Shown piece after piece: positions 1 to 7,919 of a DNA stretch of 39,454 nucleotides. The translations under genes were made by a program, and so were the position numbers. The notes beneath the pieces were generated by a model. That model was not told the origin of the DNA. It saw only the letters and a list, made by a program, of their open reading frames with translations, and made no database searches. The DNA comes from Actinomadura sp. HBU206391 (lineage in GTDB: Bacteria > Actinomycetota > Actinomycetes > Streptosporangiales > Streptosporangiaceae), in the NCBI RefSeq assembly GCF_014323665.1, contig NZ_JABVEB010000050.1, forward strand, positions 1 through 39,454. Direction: 5' to 3'. Position 1 is the first letter of the stretch. Each line of letters begins with the position of its first letter.

Positions 1-200
1 GGGCTGATTCCAAGGGTCGTCGTCACACGGGCGGATCAGCCGGCTGGGCGAGCATCGGCCAAGCCGCAGGGCGCCAACCACAACGCCACGGATCCGAGCA
101 TTCTGAGCGTTGAGTCCGACGAGCCGGTCGTCAGGCCGTTGGACGTAGGCCGTTGAGTTCAGACTTAGCGGGGCCTTTCGTTCCGCTGTCACACCAGTCG

Positions 201-1160
201 TCAGGACGTCGCGGCAGCGTAGCGGGCGGCGAGGGTACGCAGGTGGGCGACCAGCTCGGGCGGCTCGGTGACGTGGAAGTCGGCGTTCAACATGCCCAAG
301 TAGACGGCCAGCGTCTCCACGGTGTCGGCTCCGGTGTGCAGGACGCAGGTATCGGCGTCGATGGCCTCCACGGTGCCGACGGCCGCACTGATCCGGTCGG
401 CTACGACCTCGGCGGGCGCGTGAACCGTGACGCGCGCCCGGTAGCGCCAGGCAGCGGCGGAGACCCGGCTCGAGACATAGCCCACCACATCGTCGTCGGG
501 GAGCTCACGGGGCGTGAAGCGGGGCCCGGTCGGGACGCGCGGTGTGAGGCGGTCCACGCGGAAGGTGCGCCAGTCGGCGCGTTCCAGGTCGAAGGCCAGC
601 AGATACCAGCGGCGTCCCCAGGTGACCAGCCGGTACGGCTCGATCTCGCGGCGGACGGCATCGCCCGCGTGGGTGGTGTAGTCGAAACGGAGCCGCTTGT
701 GCGCGCGGCAGGTGGCGGCGAGGGTGGTGAGGACCTCGGGGTCAACCGTCGGTCCGGGCTGGTCGCTCGGCACCAGCACGGTGTAGGTCTGCAGCGTGTT
801 GACCCGGTGCCGCAGCCGGGACGGCATGACCTGCTCCAGCTTGGCCAGCGCGCGCAGCGACGCCTCGGCGTTCCCGGCGATGACGCCGCCGGCGGCGGTG
901 CGCAGGCCGACCGCGACCGCGACGGCCTCATCGTCGTCCAGCAGCAGCGGCGGCAACGACGCGCCCGCGCCGAGCCGATAGCCGCCCGCCGAGCCGCGCG
1001 TGGCGGGGACGGGGTAGCCCAGCGAGCGCAGCCGCTCGACGTCGGCGCGGATCGTCCGGCCGCTAACGCCGAGCCGTTCGGCCAGTTCGGTGCCCGTCCA
1101 GTCGCGGGGTGTCTGCAGGAGAGCGAGCAGGCGCAGCAGGCGCGCCGAGGTTTCCACCAT
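201..1160 (-). CDS. HTH/WYL-domain transcriptional regulator (YafY/DeoR-like)
   Basis: A 319-residue protein. It has an N-terminal winged helix-turn-helix at about residues 5-60 (recognition segment near 32-47), then a WYL domain at about 140-206 with the motif RRWYLLAFD at 183-191, and a C-terminal WCX-like extension. Family knowledge: WYL proteins sense small ligands or nucleic acid and usually control a neighbouring gene. The gene is divergent from the epoxide hydrolase, with only about 60 bp between them. That gap holds a perfect 13-bp inverted repeat, so autoregulation together with control of the hydrolase is the obvious inference. The ATG at 1160 fits the start of the helix-turn-helix domain. 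Length is normal and the frame is intact. Confidence 0.9.
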   Translation of the reverse strand: MVETSARLLRLLALLQTPRDWTGTELAERLGVSGRTIRADVERLRSLGYPVPATRGSAGGYRLGAGASLPPLLLDDDEAVAVAVGLRTAAGGVIAGNAEASLRALAKLEQVMPSRLRHRVNTLQTYTVLVPSDQPGPTVDPEVLTTLAATCRAHKRLRFDYTTHAGDAVRREIEPYRLVTWGRRWYLLAFDLERADWRTFRVDRLTPRVPTGPRFTPRELPDDDVVGYVSSRVSAAAWRYRARVTVHAPAEVVADRISAAVGTVEAIDADTCVLHTGADTVETLAVYLGMLNADFHVTEPPELVAHLRTLAARYAAATS

Positions 1161-1173
1161 GAATCCCAGAATG

Positions 1174-1210
1174 CCAGGCCATTAGGAACGATCCTCGCCT
1201 AATGGCCTGG
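1174..1210. promoter_or_regulatory. Perfect 13-bp inverted repeat, candidate WYL-regulator operator
   Basis: CCAGGCCATTAGG (1174-1186) is repeated as its exact reverse complement CCTAATGGCCTGG (1198-1210), with an 11-nt spacer. It sits between the two divergent start codons (1160 and 1224). Symmetry and position support an operator for the WYL regulator acting on both genes. The assignment of the regulator is inferred. Confidence 0.7.
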
Positions 1211-1223
1211 AAGTGTGGTCCTC

Positions 1224-2372
1224 ATGAGTGAGATCAGCGAGTTCCGCATCGATGTCCCGCAGGCCGACCTGGACGACCTGGCCGACCGGCTGGCCCGCAC
1301 CCGCTTCGCCGAGGAACTGCCGCCCGAGGAGGTGACCGACGGCGCGCCGCGCGGCGGGATCCAGCCCGGCTGGGAGTACGGCGTGCCCACCTCCTTCGTC
1401 CGCGACCTGCTGGCGCGCTGGCGCGAGGGCTTCGACTGGCGGGCCCAAGAGGCCAGGCTCAACTCCTTCCCGCAGTTCACGACCGAGATCGACGGCCAGA
1501 CCATCCACTTCGTGCACGTTCGCTCGGCCGAGCCAGACGCGACGCCGCTTATCCTCACCCACGGCTGGCCCAACACCTTCGTGGAGTACCTGGACCTGGT
1601 CGGCCCGCTCACCGACCCCGCCGTGTACGGCGGGGACCCGGCCGATGCCTTCGACGTGGTGATCCCGTCCCTGCCCGGGTTCGGCTTCTCCGGCCACACC
1701 CGCACCAAGGGATGGGACGCGGCCCGTGTCGCCGACGCATGGGCCGAGCTGATGCGGCGGCTCGGCTACGAGCGGTTCGGCGCGCACGGCAACGACGCGG
1801 GCGCGATCGTCAGTCCCGAGCTCGGCCGCCGCCACGCCGACCGCGTGCTGGGCGTGCACGTCAACCAGATCTTCTCCTTCCCCTCCGGCAACCCTGCCGA
1901 GCTGGCCGGCCTCACCCCTGAGGAGCAGGGATACCTGCAGTTCCTCGGCAGCTTCGTCGAGCACGCGATCCACGACCGCGCCCAGCAGGCTCAGCCGCAG
2001 ACCCTCGCCCACGCCCTGGCCGACTCTCCCGCCGGGCAGCTCGCCTGGATCGGCCAGCTCCTCGCCGGAGTCCCTGACCCCGACGTCATCTTGACCAACG
2101 CGACGATCTACTGGCTCACCAACACGGCGGCGTCCTCGGCGCGCTTCTACTACGAGAACCACCACGCCGAGCGGGCGACCGAGCCGACGACCTCGCCCCT
2201 GGGGCTGGCCTCGTTCGCCTACGACTTCCGGCCGCTGCGGCGCTTCGCCGACCGCGACCACAAGAACATCGTGTCCTGGAACGAGTACGACCGCGGCAGC
2301 CACTGGGCCGCCCACGACGCCGCAGACCTACTAGTCGACGACCTGCGCGGCTTCTTCCGCCGCTTCCGCTGA
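1224..2372 (+). CDS. Epoxide hydrolase family protein (EHN + alpha/beta hydrolase)
   Basis: A 382-residue alpha/beta hydrolase with an N-terminal EHN (epoxide hydrolase N-terminal) domain over roughly residues 5-110. The oxyanion motif HGWP is at 113-116. The nucleophile elbow GNDAG has Asp191 as the likely nucleophile. A late GSHWAA motif near the C-terminus carries the probable catalytic His. Family role: opening of epoxides to diols by a covalent ester intermediate, in the cytoplasm. I chose the ATG at 1224 over an in-frame GTG at 1215, because MSEISEF matches the usual EHN start and 1215 adds only three residues. The substrate is unknown. The gene is probably controlled by the divergent WYL regulator. 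Confidence 0.9.
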   Translation: MSEISEFRIDVPQADLDDLADRLARTRFAEELPPEEVTDGAPRGGIQPGWEYGVPTSFVRDLLARWREGFDWRAQEARLNSFPQFTTEIDGQTIHFVHVRSAEPDATPLILTHGWPNTFVEYLDLVGPLTDPAVYGGDPADAFDVVIPSLPGFGFSGHTRTKGWDAARVADAWAELMRRLGYERFGAHGNDAGAIVSPELGRRHADRVLGVHVNQIFSFPSGNPAELAGLTPEEQGYLQFLGSFVEHAIHDRAQQAQPQTLAHALADSPAGQLAWIGQLLAGVPDPDVILTNATIYWLTNTAASSARFYYENHHAERATEPTTSPLGLASFAYDFRPLRRFADRDHKNIVSWNEYDRGSHWAAHDAADLLVDDLRGFFRRFR

Positions 2373-2383
2373 CGTCCCCCGGG

Positions 2384-2407
2384 GGCGGCGGGTCATCCTC
2401 CGCCGCC
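2384..2407 (+). terminator. GC-rich hairpin after the epoxide hydrolase
   Basis: GGCGGCGG and CCGCCGCC form a perfect 8-bp stem with an 8-nt loop, starting 11 nt after the stop codon. No strong T-tract follows, as is common for actinomycete terminators. Confidence 0.5.
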
Positions 2408-2533
2408 TCCAGGACGCCCTAGCTTGATCTTTAACCTGTGGTGTCGATGGTGCGGCCCCGGTTGATCATGGGCGAAGCCCTTGGGTGATCATTCCTTCTT
2501 GTGACGGATGGAAGAAACCACCCCAAACGACAA

Positions 2534-2566
2534 CTGGGCGTCCTCAGAATCATTGAGAACGCCCAG
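2534..2566 (-). terminator. Terminator hairpin of tRNA-Lys fragment, copy 1
   Basis: A 13-bp stem with one imperfect pair closes on a 7-nt loop, directly after the 3' end of the tRNA fragment. On the minus strand a short GTCGTTT tract follows. Copy 2 (37664-37696) keeps the stem through a paired G-C to A-T change. Confidence 0.65.
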
Positions 2567-2577
2567 GTCAGACGGGG

Positions 2578-2629
2578 TGCGCCGTCAGGGACTTGAACTC
2601 CGAACCCGCAGATTAAGAGTCTGCTGCTC
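2578..2629 (-). pseudogene. tRNA-Lys(CTT) 3' fragment, copy 1
   Basis: The minus strand reads the 3' side of the D arm, a complete anticodon arm with loop CTCTTAA (anticodon CTT at 2617-2615), the variable region, the T arm and the 3' acceptor strand ending GACGGCGC-A (discriminator at 2578). The 5' acceptor strand and most of the D arm are missing, replaced from about 2630 by unrelated DNA. It cannot fold as a functional tRNA. It is best explained as the residue left at one end of an integrated element. Confidence 0.85.
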
Positions 2630-2737
2630 ACGTGCCAGATCAGTATTCCCACTGTCGGTCTATGCCGTTTCGTACGTGACTCCACCGTTTCCGATGCCGG
2701 GTTGTGCCGCGTCGTGCCGCTCCGTTGTGGCGGCCCC

Positions 2738-2881
2738 AAGCCCCCCACCTACGCTGCGCTGGAAGAACTCGGCCGCGCCGTCCGCACGATCTTCGCGTGC
2801 GACTACCTCGCCAGCCCCGACCTGTGACGGGAGATCCACGGCGGCCTCCAGATCGTGGAGAACTGGAACAGCGCGAAAGAC
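2738..2881 (+). pseudogene. Tn3-family transposase remnant
   Basis: One frame reads [17 protein letters not shown], then an in-frame TGA after YLASPDL, then REIHGGLQIVENWNSA. These blocks match the conserved C-terminal region of Tn3-family transposases (LGR..RTIF, REI..GL...ENWN). Only about 45 codons survive and the in-frame stop makes it non-functional. It abuts the left tRNA repeat. Confidence 0.7.
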
Positions 2882-3004
2882 CGGCATCCCCAAGACCTCA
2901 CTGCACGGCTACCTCGCGGGTCTCTCCTGACGAAGGTGGAGGCCCTCGGGCGCCGGGCCGTGGACGGCCTGCCCGTGGATCGTGAGTCCTGACAGACTGC
3001 CGGG

Positions 3005-3706
3005 ATGGCAACTTCGTTGAGCCAGTTGTCCGGCCGAGTCTGGATCTACCCTGGCGATCCGGATCCTGCGGCCGTCATGCCCTGTGTGGCGGTGGTCGCC
3101 GACGATGCGGGCAGCACGGTGGTCGACGCTGGGCAGAGCCCAGCGCACGCCCACCTCGTGCAGTTGGCGATGGCGGAGGCGGGGCTGCCCGCCGCCTGCC
3201 GGCTGGTGTACACCCACCACCACTGGGATCACACCTGGGGCGCCTGCGCCTGGGAGGTGGAGGAGATCGTCGGCCACGAGGCGGGTGCCACGCTGTTGTC
3301 GGCCGAGGCGGACCGCCCGTGGAGCCACGCGTACCTGCAGCAGGAGATGGCCGCCAACCCCCGGCTGGGGCCGAGCTTTAAGGCTCGGGCGCGGTCCATG
3401 AACGGCTGGGAGGACTTCGCCGTCCGGCCGCCGACCCGCACCTTCACCGACCGACTGGTGCTCCCCGGAGGGATCGAAGTCCGGCATGTGGGCGGCAATC
3501 ACGCGCCGGACTCCACGGTCGTGGCCGTCCCGGATTCCGGGGTGCTGCTGCTCGGCGACTGCTTCTACCCGCCGCCGTACCATCTACGCGAGCCGGGCCC
3601 CGCCGGCGAGGAGATCGATCTGCCGCAGCTCACCGCTCTGGTGGCGGAGGGCTTCGACTGGTACGTCGACAGCCACAGCCCGCCATGGCGCCCGCCGTCC
3701 TCCTGA
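3005..3706 (+). CDS. MBL-fold metallo-hydrolase, probably C-terminally truncated
   Basis: A 233-residue metallo-beta-lactamase-fold protein. The zinc-binding HxHxDH motif appears as HHHWDH at residues 71-76. Further likely metal ligands are the His of GGNHAPDS, the Asp of LLLGDCFY and the His of VDSHSPP near the end. Substrate class cannot be read from the motif. The protein stops at WRPPSS, just after the last ligand, and IS debris follows from about 3750, so the natural C-terminus was probably lost. The last 236 bp of the gene plus about 43 bp downstream are duplicated at 25961-26239. Upstream of it lie only tRNA-repeat and Tn3 debris. Confidence 0.8.
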   Translation: MATSLSQLSGRVWIYPGDPDPAAVMPCVAVVADDAGSTVVDAGQSPAHAHLVQLAMAEAGLPAACRLVYTHHHWDHTWGACAWEVEEIVGHEAGATLLSAEADRPWSHAYLQQEMAANPRLGPSFKARARSMNGWEDFAVRPPTRTFTDRLVLPGGIEVRHVGGNHAPDSTVVAVPDSGVLLLGDCFYPPPYHLREPGPAGEEIDLPQLTALVAEGFDWYVDSHSPPWRPPSS

Positions 3707-3749
3707 GCGAATATTGATGATCTTCGCGTGAGGTCCCCAGCACACACCC
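3471..3749. repeat. 279-bp duplicated block, copy A (MBL 3' end)
   Basis: Matches 25961-26239 at a constant offset of 22490 with no indels and about 6 mismatches. It covers the MBL C-terminal coding region, the stop and about 43 bp of trailing DNA. Confidence 0.9.
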
Positions 3750-3780
3750 TGCGGGTGCCGATTATTACGTTGGTGCAAGG

Positions 3781-4427
3781 TTATGCGGCAGGTTGGTATT
3801 CGTGGAGTATGCCGCCGAGCCGGTCTCGTCGGCGGATGTTGAGCTGGTCTGGTTCGGTGAGCGGCTCAGCGACCGGCCGGAGGGGAGCGCTGCAGCGTTC
3901 CATGATCGAGTTCATCCGGGGGACACGGATGCCGGTGGTGACGATTCCGATGCCCTCGGACTCGAAGACGGCCTCGAACGCGCGGGTGAACTTGTTGTCA
4001 TGGTCCCTGATCAGGTGCTTGACCGTGGCGCTGGCGTCATGGAGGTCCATGACCAGATTCCTGGCGGTCTGGCGGTCGCGTTGGGGCGCGGGTTGGATGC
4101 CGTGCTGTTTGATGATCTCCCGCACGGTGGAGGGCGTGACCTTGATGCCGAGCAGGGTGAGTTCACCGTGGATGCGACGTAACCCCAACTGGTGTTCTCC
4201 CGGGCCAGGCGTAGGACGAGGGACTGGATGGCGCGGCGGGTCTGCGGCCGGCCGGGGGTGTTTACGGCGGGAGACCTCGGCGTGGCGGCGGCGCGGGAGG
4301 TCACGGTGCCAGCGCAAGATGGTGTCCGGGCGACGATCAGGTGCAGTCGCCGCAACCTGGCGCCGGGAAGCCGGTGGAGGAGAGCGGCGAGGATGGTGTG
4401 GTCTGCCCGAGTGAGGCGCGGTTTCAA
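3781..4427 (-). pseudogene. Integrase-core transposase (IS481/IS3-like), deleted and frameshifted
   Basis: Minus-strand frames carry the family blocks in order: KPRLTRADHTILAALLHRLP, LRWHRDL, GRPQTRRAIQSLVLRLAREN, RRIHGELTLLGIKV, QHGIQPAPQRDRQT, NLVMDLHDA, HLIRDHDNKFTRAF, RVPRMNSIMER, RRRDRLGGILHEYQ. Two stretches of the DDE core are missing (between RDRQT and ARNLVMDL, and after SIMER), and frameshifts separate the N-terminal part. Non-functional relic. Confidence 0.8.
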
Positions 4428-4561
4428 CGCTCATCGACCTCATCGGAGTCTGAACCAGGCCAGCCCCTGCGGGCACTTCCCGATCCCATCGAGGCTGATA
4501 TCAAGGTCATTCGACGCGATCGGCTCGGCGGCCTATTCCACGAGTACTCGCAGGTGGCATA
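4425..4561 (+). pseudogene. C-terminal scrap of a second IS481/IS3-like transposase
   Basis: The plus strand reads NAHRPHRSLNQASP then, after a frame change, LRALPDPIEADIKVIRRDRLGGLFHEYSQVA and a stop at 4561. This is the typical C-terminus of the same transposase family. It lies tail-out against the 5' end of the minus-strand relic, so two elements collapsed together here. Confidence 0.75.
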
Positions 4562-4674
4562 GGGTGGCCGAGTTTTCGGCACCGACAGGCTCCTGGCCAG
4601 CAGACATCAGGGCTGGGACGCTGTTCATTCAGGCCCGAGTACCCGTCGATTCCCGGAACAGGGTTGTTCGGTAA

Positions 4675-5343
4675 TTAGTGAAGGGCTGCTGGAAGCGTAG
4701 GCCGGGTGGCTTGCAGGTAGTGCAGCAGGGGCCATTGATCACCTTCGGCCGTGACGTGGAAGCCCGCGCCGGTGATGAGACCGGCGAGTTTGTCGATGGG
4801 ATTGTGGGCCATGGCCGGCCCGGACACCATGCCGATGAGGTGGGCGCCGATGGGGTTCGTGGGCGGGCGGAAGTCGGCGATCAGTAGTCGGCCGCCTGGG
4901 CGTAGTACGCGGAACATCTCCGTGAATGCGGCTTGTCGCGCGGCGGCGGGGATGTGATGGATGGCATAGCTGGAGGCGATCACGGCAAAGGACTGATCAT
5001 CAAACGGCAGGTCCTGGGCCTCGCCCACGACGTAGCCGCAGTTCTCGGGCGCGCGGTGGCGAGCGTATTCGATCATTGGCTCGGACGGGTCCAGACCGGT
5101 CGCCGTGCCCGTGGTGCTCACTCGTGTGGCGAGCATGCGGGTCAGGGCGCCGGTGCCGCAGCCCACGTCAAGTACTCGGTCACCGGGACGGGCTCCTGAC
5201 AGGGCGGCCAGTCGCCTGAACACTCGGCCTCGCTGCCCGGCGAATGCGACGATGCCGACTATGTCGTAGGCGCGGGCGCGCTCGATCGTGCCACCCGCGT
5301 CGGCGTGCTCGACGTGACTGTGCAGGAACTTCCCAAGCCCCAT
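4675..5343 (-). CDS. Class I SAM-dependent methyltransferase
   Basis: A 222-residue Rossmann-fold methyltransferase of the Methyltransf_11/UbiE-like type. Motif I VLDVGCGTG is at residues 57-65, with the acidic post-I strand GLDPSEPMI about 20 residues later. AQDLPFDDQSFAVI is the adenine-contact region, followed by FRVLRPGGRLLIADF. The substrate is not readable. The ATG at 5343 lies only 11 bp from a twin palindromic operator shared with the divergent TetR gene, so it is very likely repressed by that TetR protein. Full length, intact. Confidence 0.88.
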   Translation of the reverse strand: MGLGKFLHSHVEHADAGGTIERARAYDIVGIVAFAGQRGRVFRRLAALSGARPGDRVLDVGCGTGALTRMLATRVSTTGTATGLDPSEPMIEYARHRAPENCGYVVGEAQDLPFDDQSFAVIASSYAIHHIPAAARQAAFTEMFRVLRPGGRLLIADFRPPTNPIGAHLIGMVSGPAMAHNPIDKLAGLITGAGFHVTAEGDQWPLLHYLQATRPTLPAALH

Positions 5344-5354
5344 TACACCCTCCT

Positions 5355-5402
5355 TACTTAGTCCCCACTAAGTTGTGAGCTTAACTTAGTGGGGACTAAG
5401 TA
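5355..5402. promoter_or_regulatory. Twin palindromic TetR operators (20-bp arms)
   Basis: Two 20-bp blocks, 5355-5374 and 5383-5402, are exact reverse complements separated by 8 nt. Each block is itself an operator-like palindrome, ACTTAGT-CCCC-ACTAAGT or its complement with GGGG. They fill the gap between the methyltransferase and the TetR gene. Two TetR dimers could bind side by side and repress both promoters. Confidence 0.8.
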
Positions 5403-5430
5403 GTGTGGCAAGGGGGCTTAGGATGCGGGG

Positions 5431-6051
5431 GTGACCGATGCCCCCACCCCGTCTCGACGGGTCCCTAGGGTTCGACTAAACCCACAGGAGCGGCGGGAGT
5501 CGATCCTTGCCGCAGCTGTCGAGGTGTTCGCCGAGACCGGCTACCGGGCCGGGACGGTCTCAAAGGTGGCACAGCGTGTTGGGGTCAGCGAGCCGGTAAT
5601 CTTTCAGAACTTCGGGTCCAAGGCTGCGTTGTTCGCCGCCGTGCTGGACCGGGTCACGAGCACGATCAAGGCCGAGTTCACCGGCATGGCGGACCGGCTG
5701 GGATCGGTTTCGGACCTTCTGGCCGAGGTCCTGTCTCCTCACCACCTGGAACGGCTGCACGCACCGGGGTCGCTCGGAGCGCTATTCGCCGACGCTGCCG
5801 CCCTCACCAGTGAGCCCGGCGTCGCCGACGCCGCCCGAAGAGCGGTACAAGGGGTCGCTGACCTGCTCTCAGATCTCCTGAGGCGCGGGCAGGCCCAAGG
5901 GAACATACGGTCAGACCTCGACCCGGAGAGCGGCGCATGGTGGGTGCTGTCGATGATGGCTACGCGCCCGTTCCGAGCTGCCATCATCCCCGGCCGTCCA
6001 GACCTGGAAGCCGGCCTGGCGGTCCTTACTCTCCAAGCCATCAGCCCGTAA
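5431..6051 (+). CDS. TetR/AcrR-family transcriptional regulator
   Basis: A 206-residue TetR protein. The N-terminal helix-turn-helix covers about residues 18-62 (ILAAAVEVFAETGYRAGTV, then VAQRVGVSEPVIFQNFGSK), followed by an all-helical ligand domain. The start is the GTG at 5431, 28 bp from the twin operators. There is no clear Shine-Dalgarno sequence immediately before it, so a leaderless or short-leader transcript is possible. Divergent orientation and operator position imply autoregulation and control of the methyltransferase. Confidence 0.9.
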   Translation: MTDAPTPSRRVPRVRLNPQERRESILAAAVEVFAETGYRAGTVSKVAQRVGVSEPVIFQNFGSKAALFAAVLDRVTSTIKAEFTGMADRLGSVSDLLAEVLSPHHLERLHAPGSLGALFADAAALTSEPGVADAARRAVQGVADLLSDLLRRGQAQGNIRSDLDPESGAWWVLSMMATRPFRAAIIPGRPDLEAGLAVLTLQAISP

Positions 6052-6454
6052 CCGCTGCCGCGCGAATGACGGCATTCCCTACAGGAACGGCCACGGCGGT
6101 GCCGCCGGGTCTCCCGGCGGTACCGCCTGCACCGGGCAGGATTCAGGCGGCCACCGTGGCACCGTTCCTCGGCGTACTGGACGGCGCCGACGCGATGACC
6201 GCCGCGCCGGCTGCGTACGCGAGGACGGCCCTTCGTGGCGTTCAGCCCGCAACGCAAGCCGTGGCCGGCGCATCTCAAGATGCGAGAACGCCCCGACCCT
6301 GGCCTGTTGGGGGCGCGACCTTGACCTGAGTGTGGTGGGCCACGTCCACCGGCGGTACCAGCGGCCTGGCCGCCCATCCGCTCTCAACGTCGCGAGCAAC
6401 GCCCTCGATCCCGGCCAAGCCATGGGCGACCGGCGCGATCCGTGCTCCCTTATC
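6052..6454. other. Gap without recognisable gene
   Basis: Open frames exist on both strands because of high GC, but none gives a recognisable domain or start context. Probably degraded DNA next to the transposase scrap that follows. Confidence 0.5.
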
Positions 6455-6634
6455 TGTTCCATGTCGACACCGTGGCCCTCAAGCGGATCTACGTTTTGTT
6501 CTTCGTTGAGCACGCCACCCGGGCCGTTCACATCGCCGGCGCCACGGCGAATCCGACCGGCGCATGGGTCGCCCAGCAGGCCCGCAACCTTGCCATGGAT
6601 CTCGGCGAACGAGCCGGACACTTGCGATTCCTCA
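6455..6634 (+). pseudogene. Internal fragment of integrase-core transposase
   Basis: [20 protein letters not shown], then [20 protein letters not shown] and [10 protein letters not shown], match the first catalytic half of the IS481/IS3-like DDE core. The same stretch occurs in the 25.2-25.9 kb element. No N- or C-terminal part is present. Confidence 0.75.
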
Positions 6635-6769
6635 GCGGCGAAGGTCGCCGCGCCGTTGTCACTGTCGCCAGCGCCGGGCCGGGCCGGGCCGATTCTCAGC
6701 GACAGGCGGTGCTCCTGTCCTGCCTTGTGCGTGATTGCTCACCGTGGACCATCAACGGCGTTGGGGCTG

Positions 6770-7465
6770 CTAGCTCGTGGTTCGGTCTGGGGACGTGTTG
6801 GCTCGGCTCGGGCCGCGAGGGCGGTTGACGCCGGATTCGTATGTGAAGATCACGGCCTGGACCCGGTCGCGGAGGTCGAGCTTCATCAGGATCCGCTTCA
6901 CGTGGGTTCTGATCGTCGACTCCTCGACGACGAGGACGACCGCAATCTCGCGATTCGAGAGGCCCTGGGCGATGAGCTGGAGAACCTCCCGCTCGCGTGG
7001 CGTCAGCGACTTGAGCTTGCCCTGATCGGTGAGCTCCGGGGTGGGTTGCCGGGCCATGCGGTCGATCACGCGGCGGGTGACCGATGGTGAGAGCAGCGAG
7101 TCGCCAGCGGCGATCGTGTGCACTGCGGCGATCAGGTCCTCGGGTCGCGTGCGTTTGAGCAGGAAGCCTGAGGCGCCGGCGCGTAGGGCGCGGAAGATGT
7201 AGTCGTCGTGCTCGAAGGTTGTGAGGATCAGGACCCTTGCTTCCGGGGCCGTCCGCGACAGCTCGTGGGTTGCCGCGATCCCGTCGAGGTTGGGCATGCG
7301 AACGTCCATCAGCACGACATCCGGCGCGAGCCAGCACGCTCGCTCGACGGCCTCCCGCCCCGTCGATGCCTGGCCGATGATCTCGATCGTGGGGTCGTTG
7401 GAGAGCAGTTCGACGAGCCCGGCGCGCATCAGGTCGTCATCGTCGGCGATCAGCACCCGGGTCAC
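6770..7465 (-). CDS. LuxR-family two-component response regulator
   Basis: A 231-residue NarL/LuxR-type response regulator. The receiver domain is at 1-120 with an acidic pocket near residues 8-11, phospho-acceptor Asp54 (VLMD), the LTT switch and Lys in LLKR. The LuxR helix-turn-helix is at about 153-211 ([22 protein letters not shown]). Its start codon overlaps the stop of the upstream kinase fragment (7462-7465), the usual kinase-regulator coupling. Only the last ~45 residues of the kinase survive, so this regulator is an orphan. The tail after FTYESGV is unusually long and may read into foreign DNA. Confidence 0.88.
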   Translation of the reverse strand: MTRVLIADDDDLMRAGLVELLSNDPTIEIIGQASTGREAVERACWLAPDVVLMDVRMPNLDGIAATHELSRTAPEARVLILTTFEHDDYIFRALRAGASGFLLKRTRPEDLIAAVHTIAAGDSLLSPSVTRRVIDRMARQPTPELTDQGKLKSLTPREREVLQLIAQGLSNREIAVVLVVEESTIRTHVKRILMKLDLRDRVQAVIFTYESGVNRPRGPSRANTSPDRTTS

Positions 7466-7612
7466 AAGCGGTGACTTCCGTAGGGAATCAGTGCGTGGAC
7501 TCGGAACACGCCGTTATTGCATTCGGCTTCGAGGCTGCCGCCGATCAGGGTCGCGCGCTCACGCATGCCGATCAGTCCGTGACCCCCGCCGGACCGCGGC
7601 GCGCGATCGGCG
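7462..7612 (-). pseudogene. Histidine kinase C-terminal fragment
   Basis: The minus frame carries SGGGHGLIGMRERATLIGGS, then LEAECNNGVFRVHALIPYG to the stop. This is the G2 box and end of the ATPase domain of NarL-type sensor kinases (HATPase_c). Upstream codons stop looking like a kinase at about 7612, where a plus-strand DUF2218-like fragment begins. No dimerisation, N-box or membrane part remains. Confidence 0.75.
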
Positions 7613-7623
7613 GGCACGGGGTT

Positions 7624-7779
7624 GGCGTCCTGACCCTGCGCGCCGAGGCCGCCGACGAGGAAAGTCTGCGCCAGCTTGAACAACGCGTCGCCGACCGCCT
7701 CGAGCAGGTCGGCAGACGCGATCGGCTGACGGTGACTTGGACACCGCCTCAGGACGCGGGGGAGCAGTTGCAGGCCTAG
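7624..7779 (+). pseudogene. DUF2218-like protein, C-terminal fragment
   Basis: The plus frame reads VLTLRAEAADEESLRQLEQR, then VADRLEQVGRRDRLTVTW to a stop at 7779. This resembles the C-terminal half of DUF2218 proteins (LRAEA.DEE.L..LE..V...LE.FGRRD.L.V.W). Its 5' part is replaced by the kinase fragment on the opposite strand. Confidence 0.55.
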
Positions 7780-7817
7780 CCGCCAGGTGAGACCGAGGAC
7801 AACGAGAGGACACGCAC

Positions 7818-7905
7818 ATGACTGACCGGCCCCGCTCACCCAAAACCGGCGATGACAGCGGCAGCATGTACGACCGCGAATCTCAGCGTGCTCGTTTTGG
7901 GACCT
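7818..7905 (+). pseudogene. Possible 5' fragment of an unidentified gene
   Basis: An ATG preceded by GAGAGGAC starts MTDRPRSPKTGDDSGSM and continues to about ARFG. It follows the DUF2218-like fragment by 38 bp, as a downstream operon gene would. The frame then runs antisense into the hydrolase gene and loses coding character. I do not recognise the family. Confidence 0.3.
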
Positions 7906-7919
7906 CTGTCGTCATTTCG

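Larger units (their letters stand above)
2515..2726. repeat. Left copy of the ~212-bp tRNA-Lys 3'-end direct repeat (attachment-site-like)
   Basis: This segment recurs at 37644-37856 in the same orientation, at roughly 90% identity by hand alignment. It contains, in minus-strand order, about 90 bp of element-like DNA, the 3' part of a tRNA-Lys gene and its hairpin terminator. Recreating a tRNA 3' end at an element boundary is the signature of site-specific integration by tyrosine integrases. Confidence 0.75.

Noticed and set aside
2578..2640. Functional tRNA-Lys gene
   Set aside because: The 5' acceptor strand and D arm are missing, and the sequence beyond the break cannot pair with the acceptor strand.
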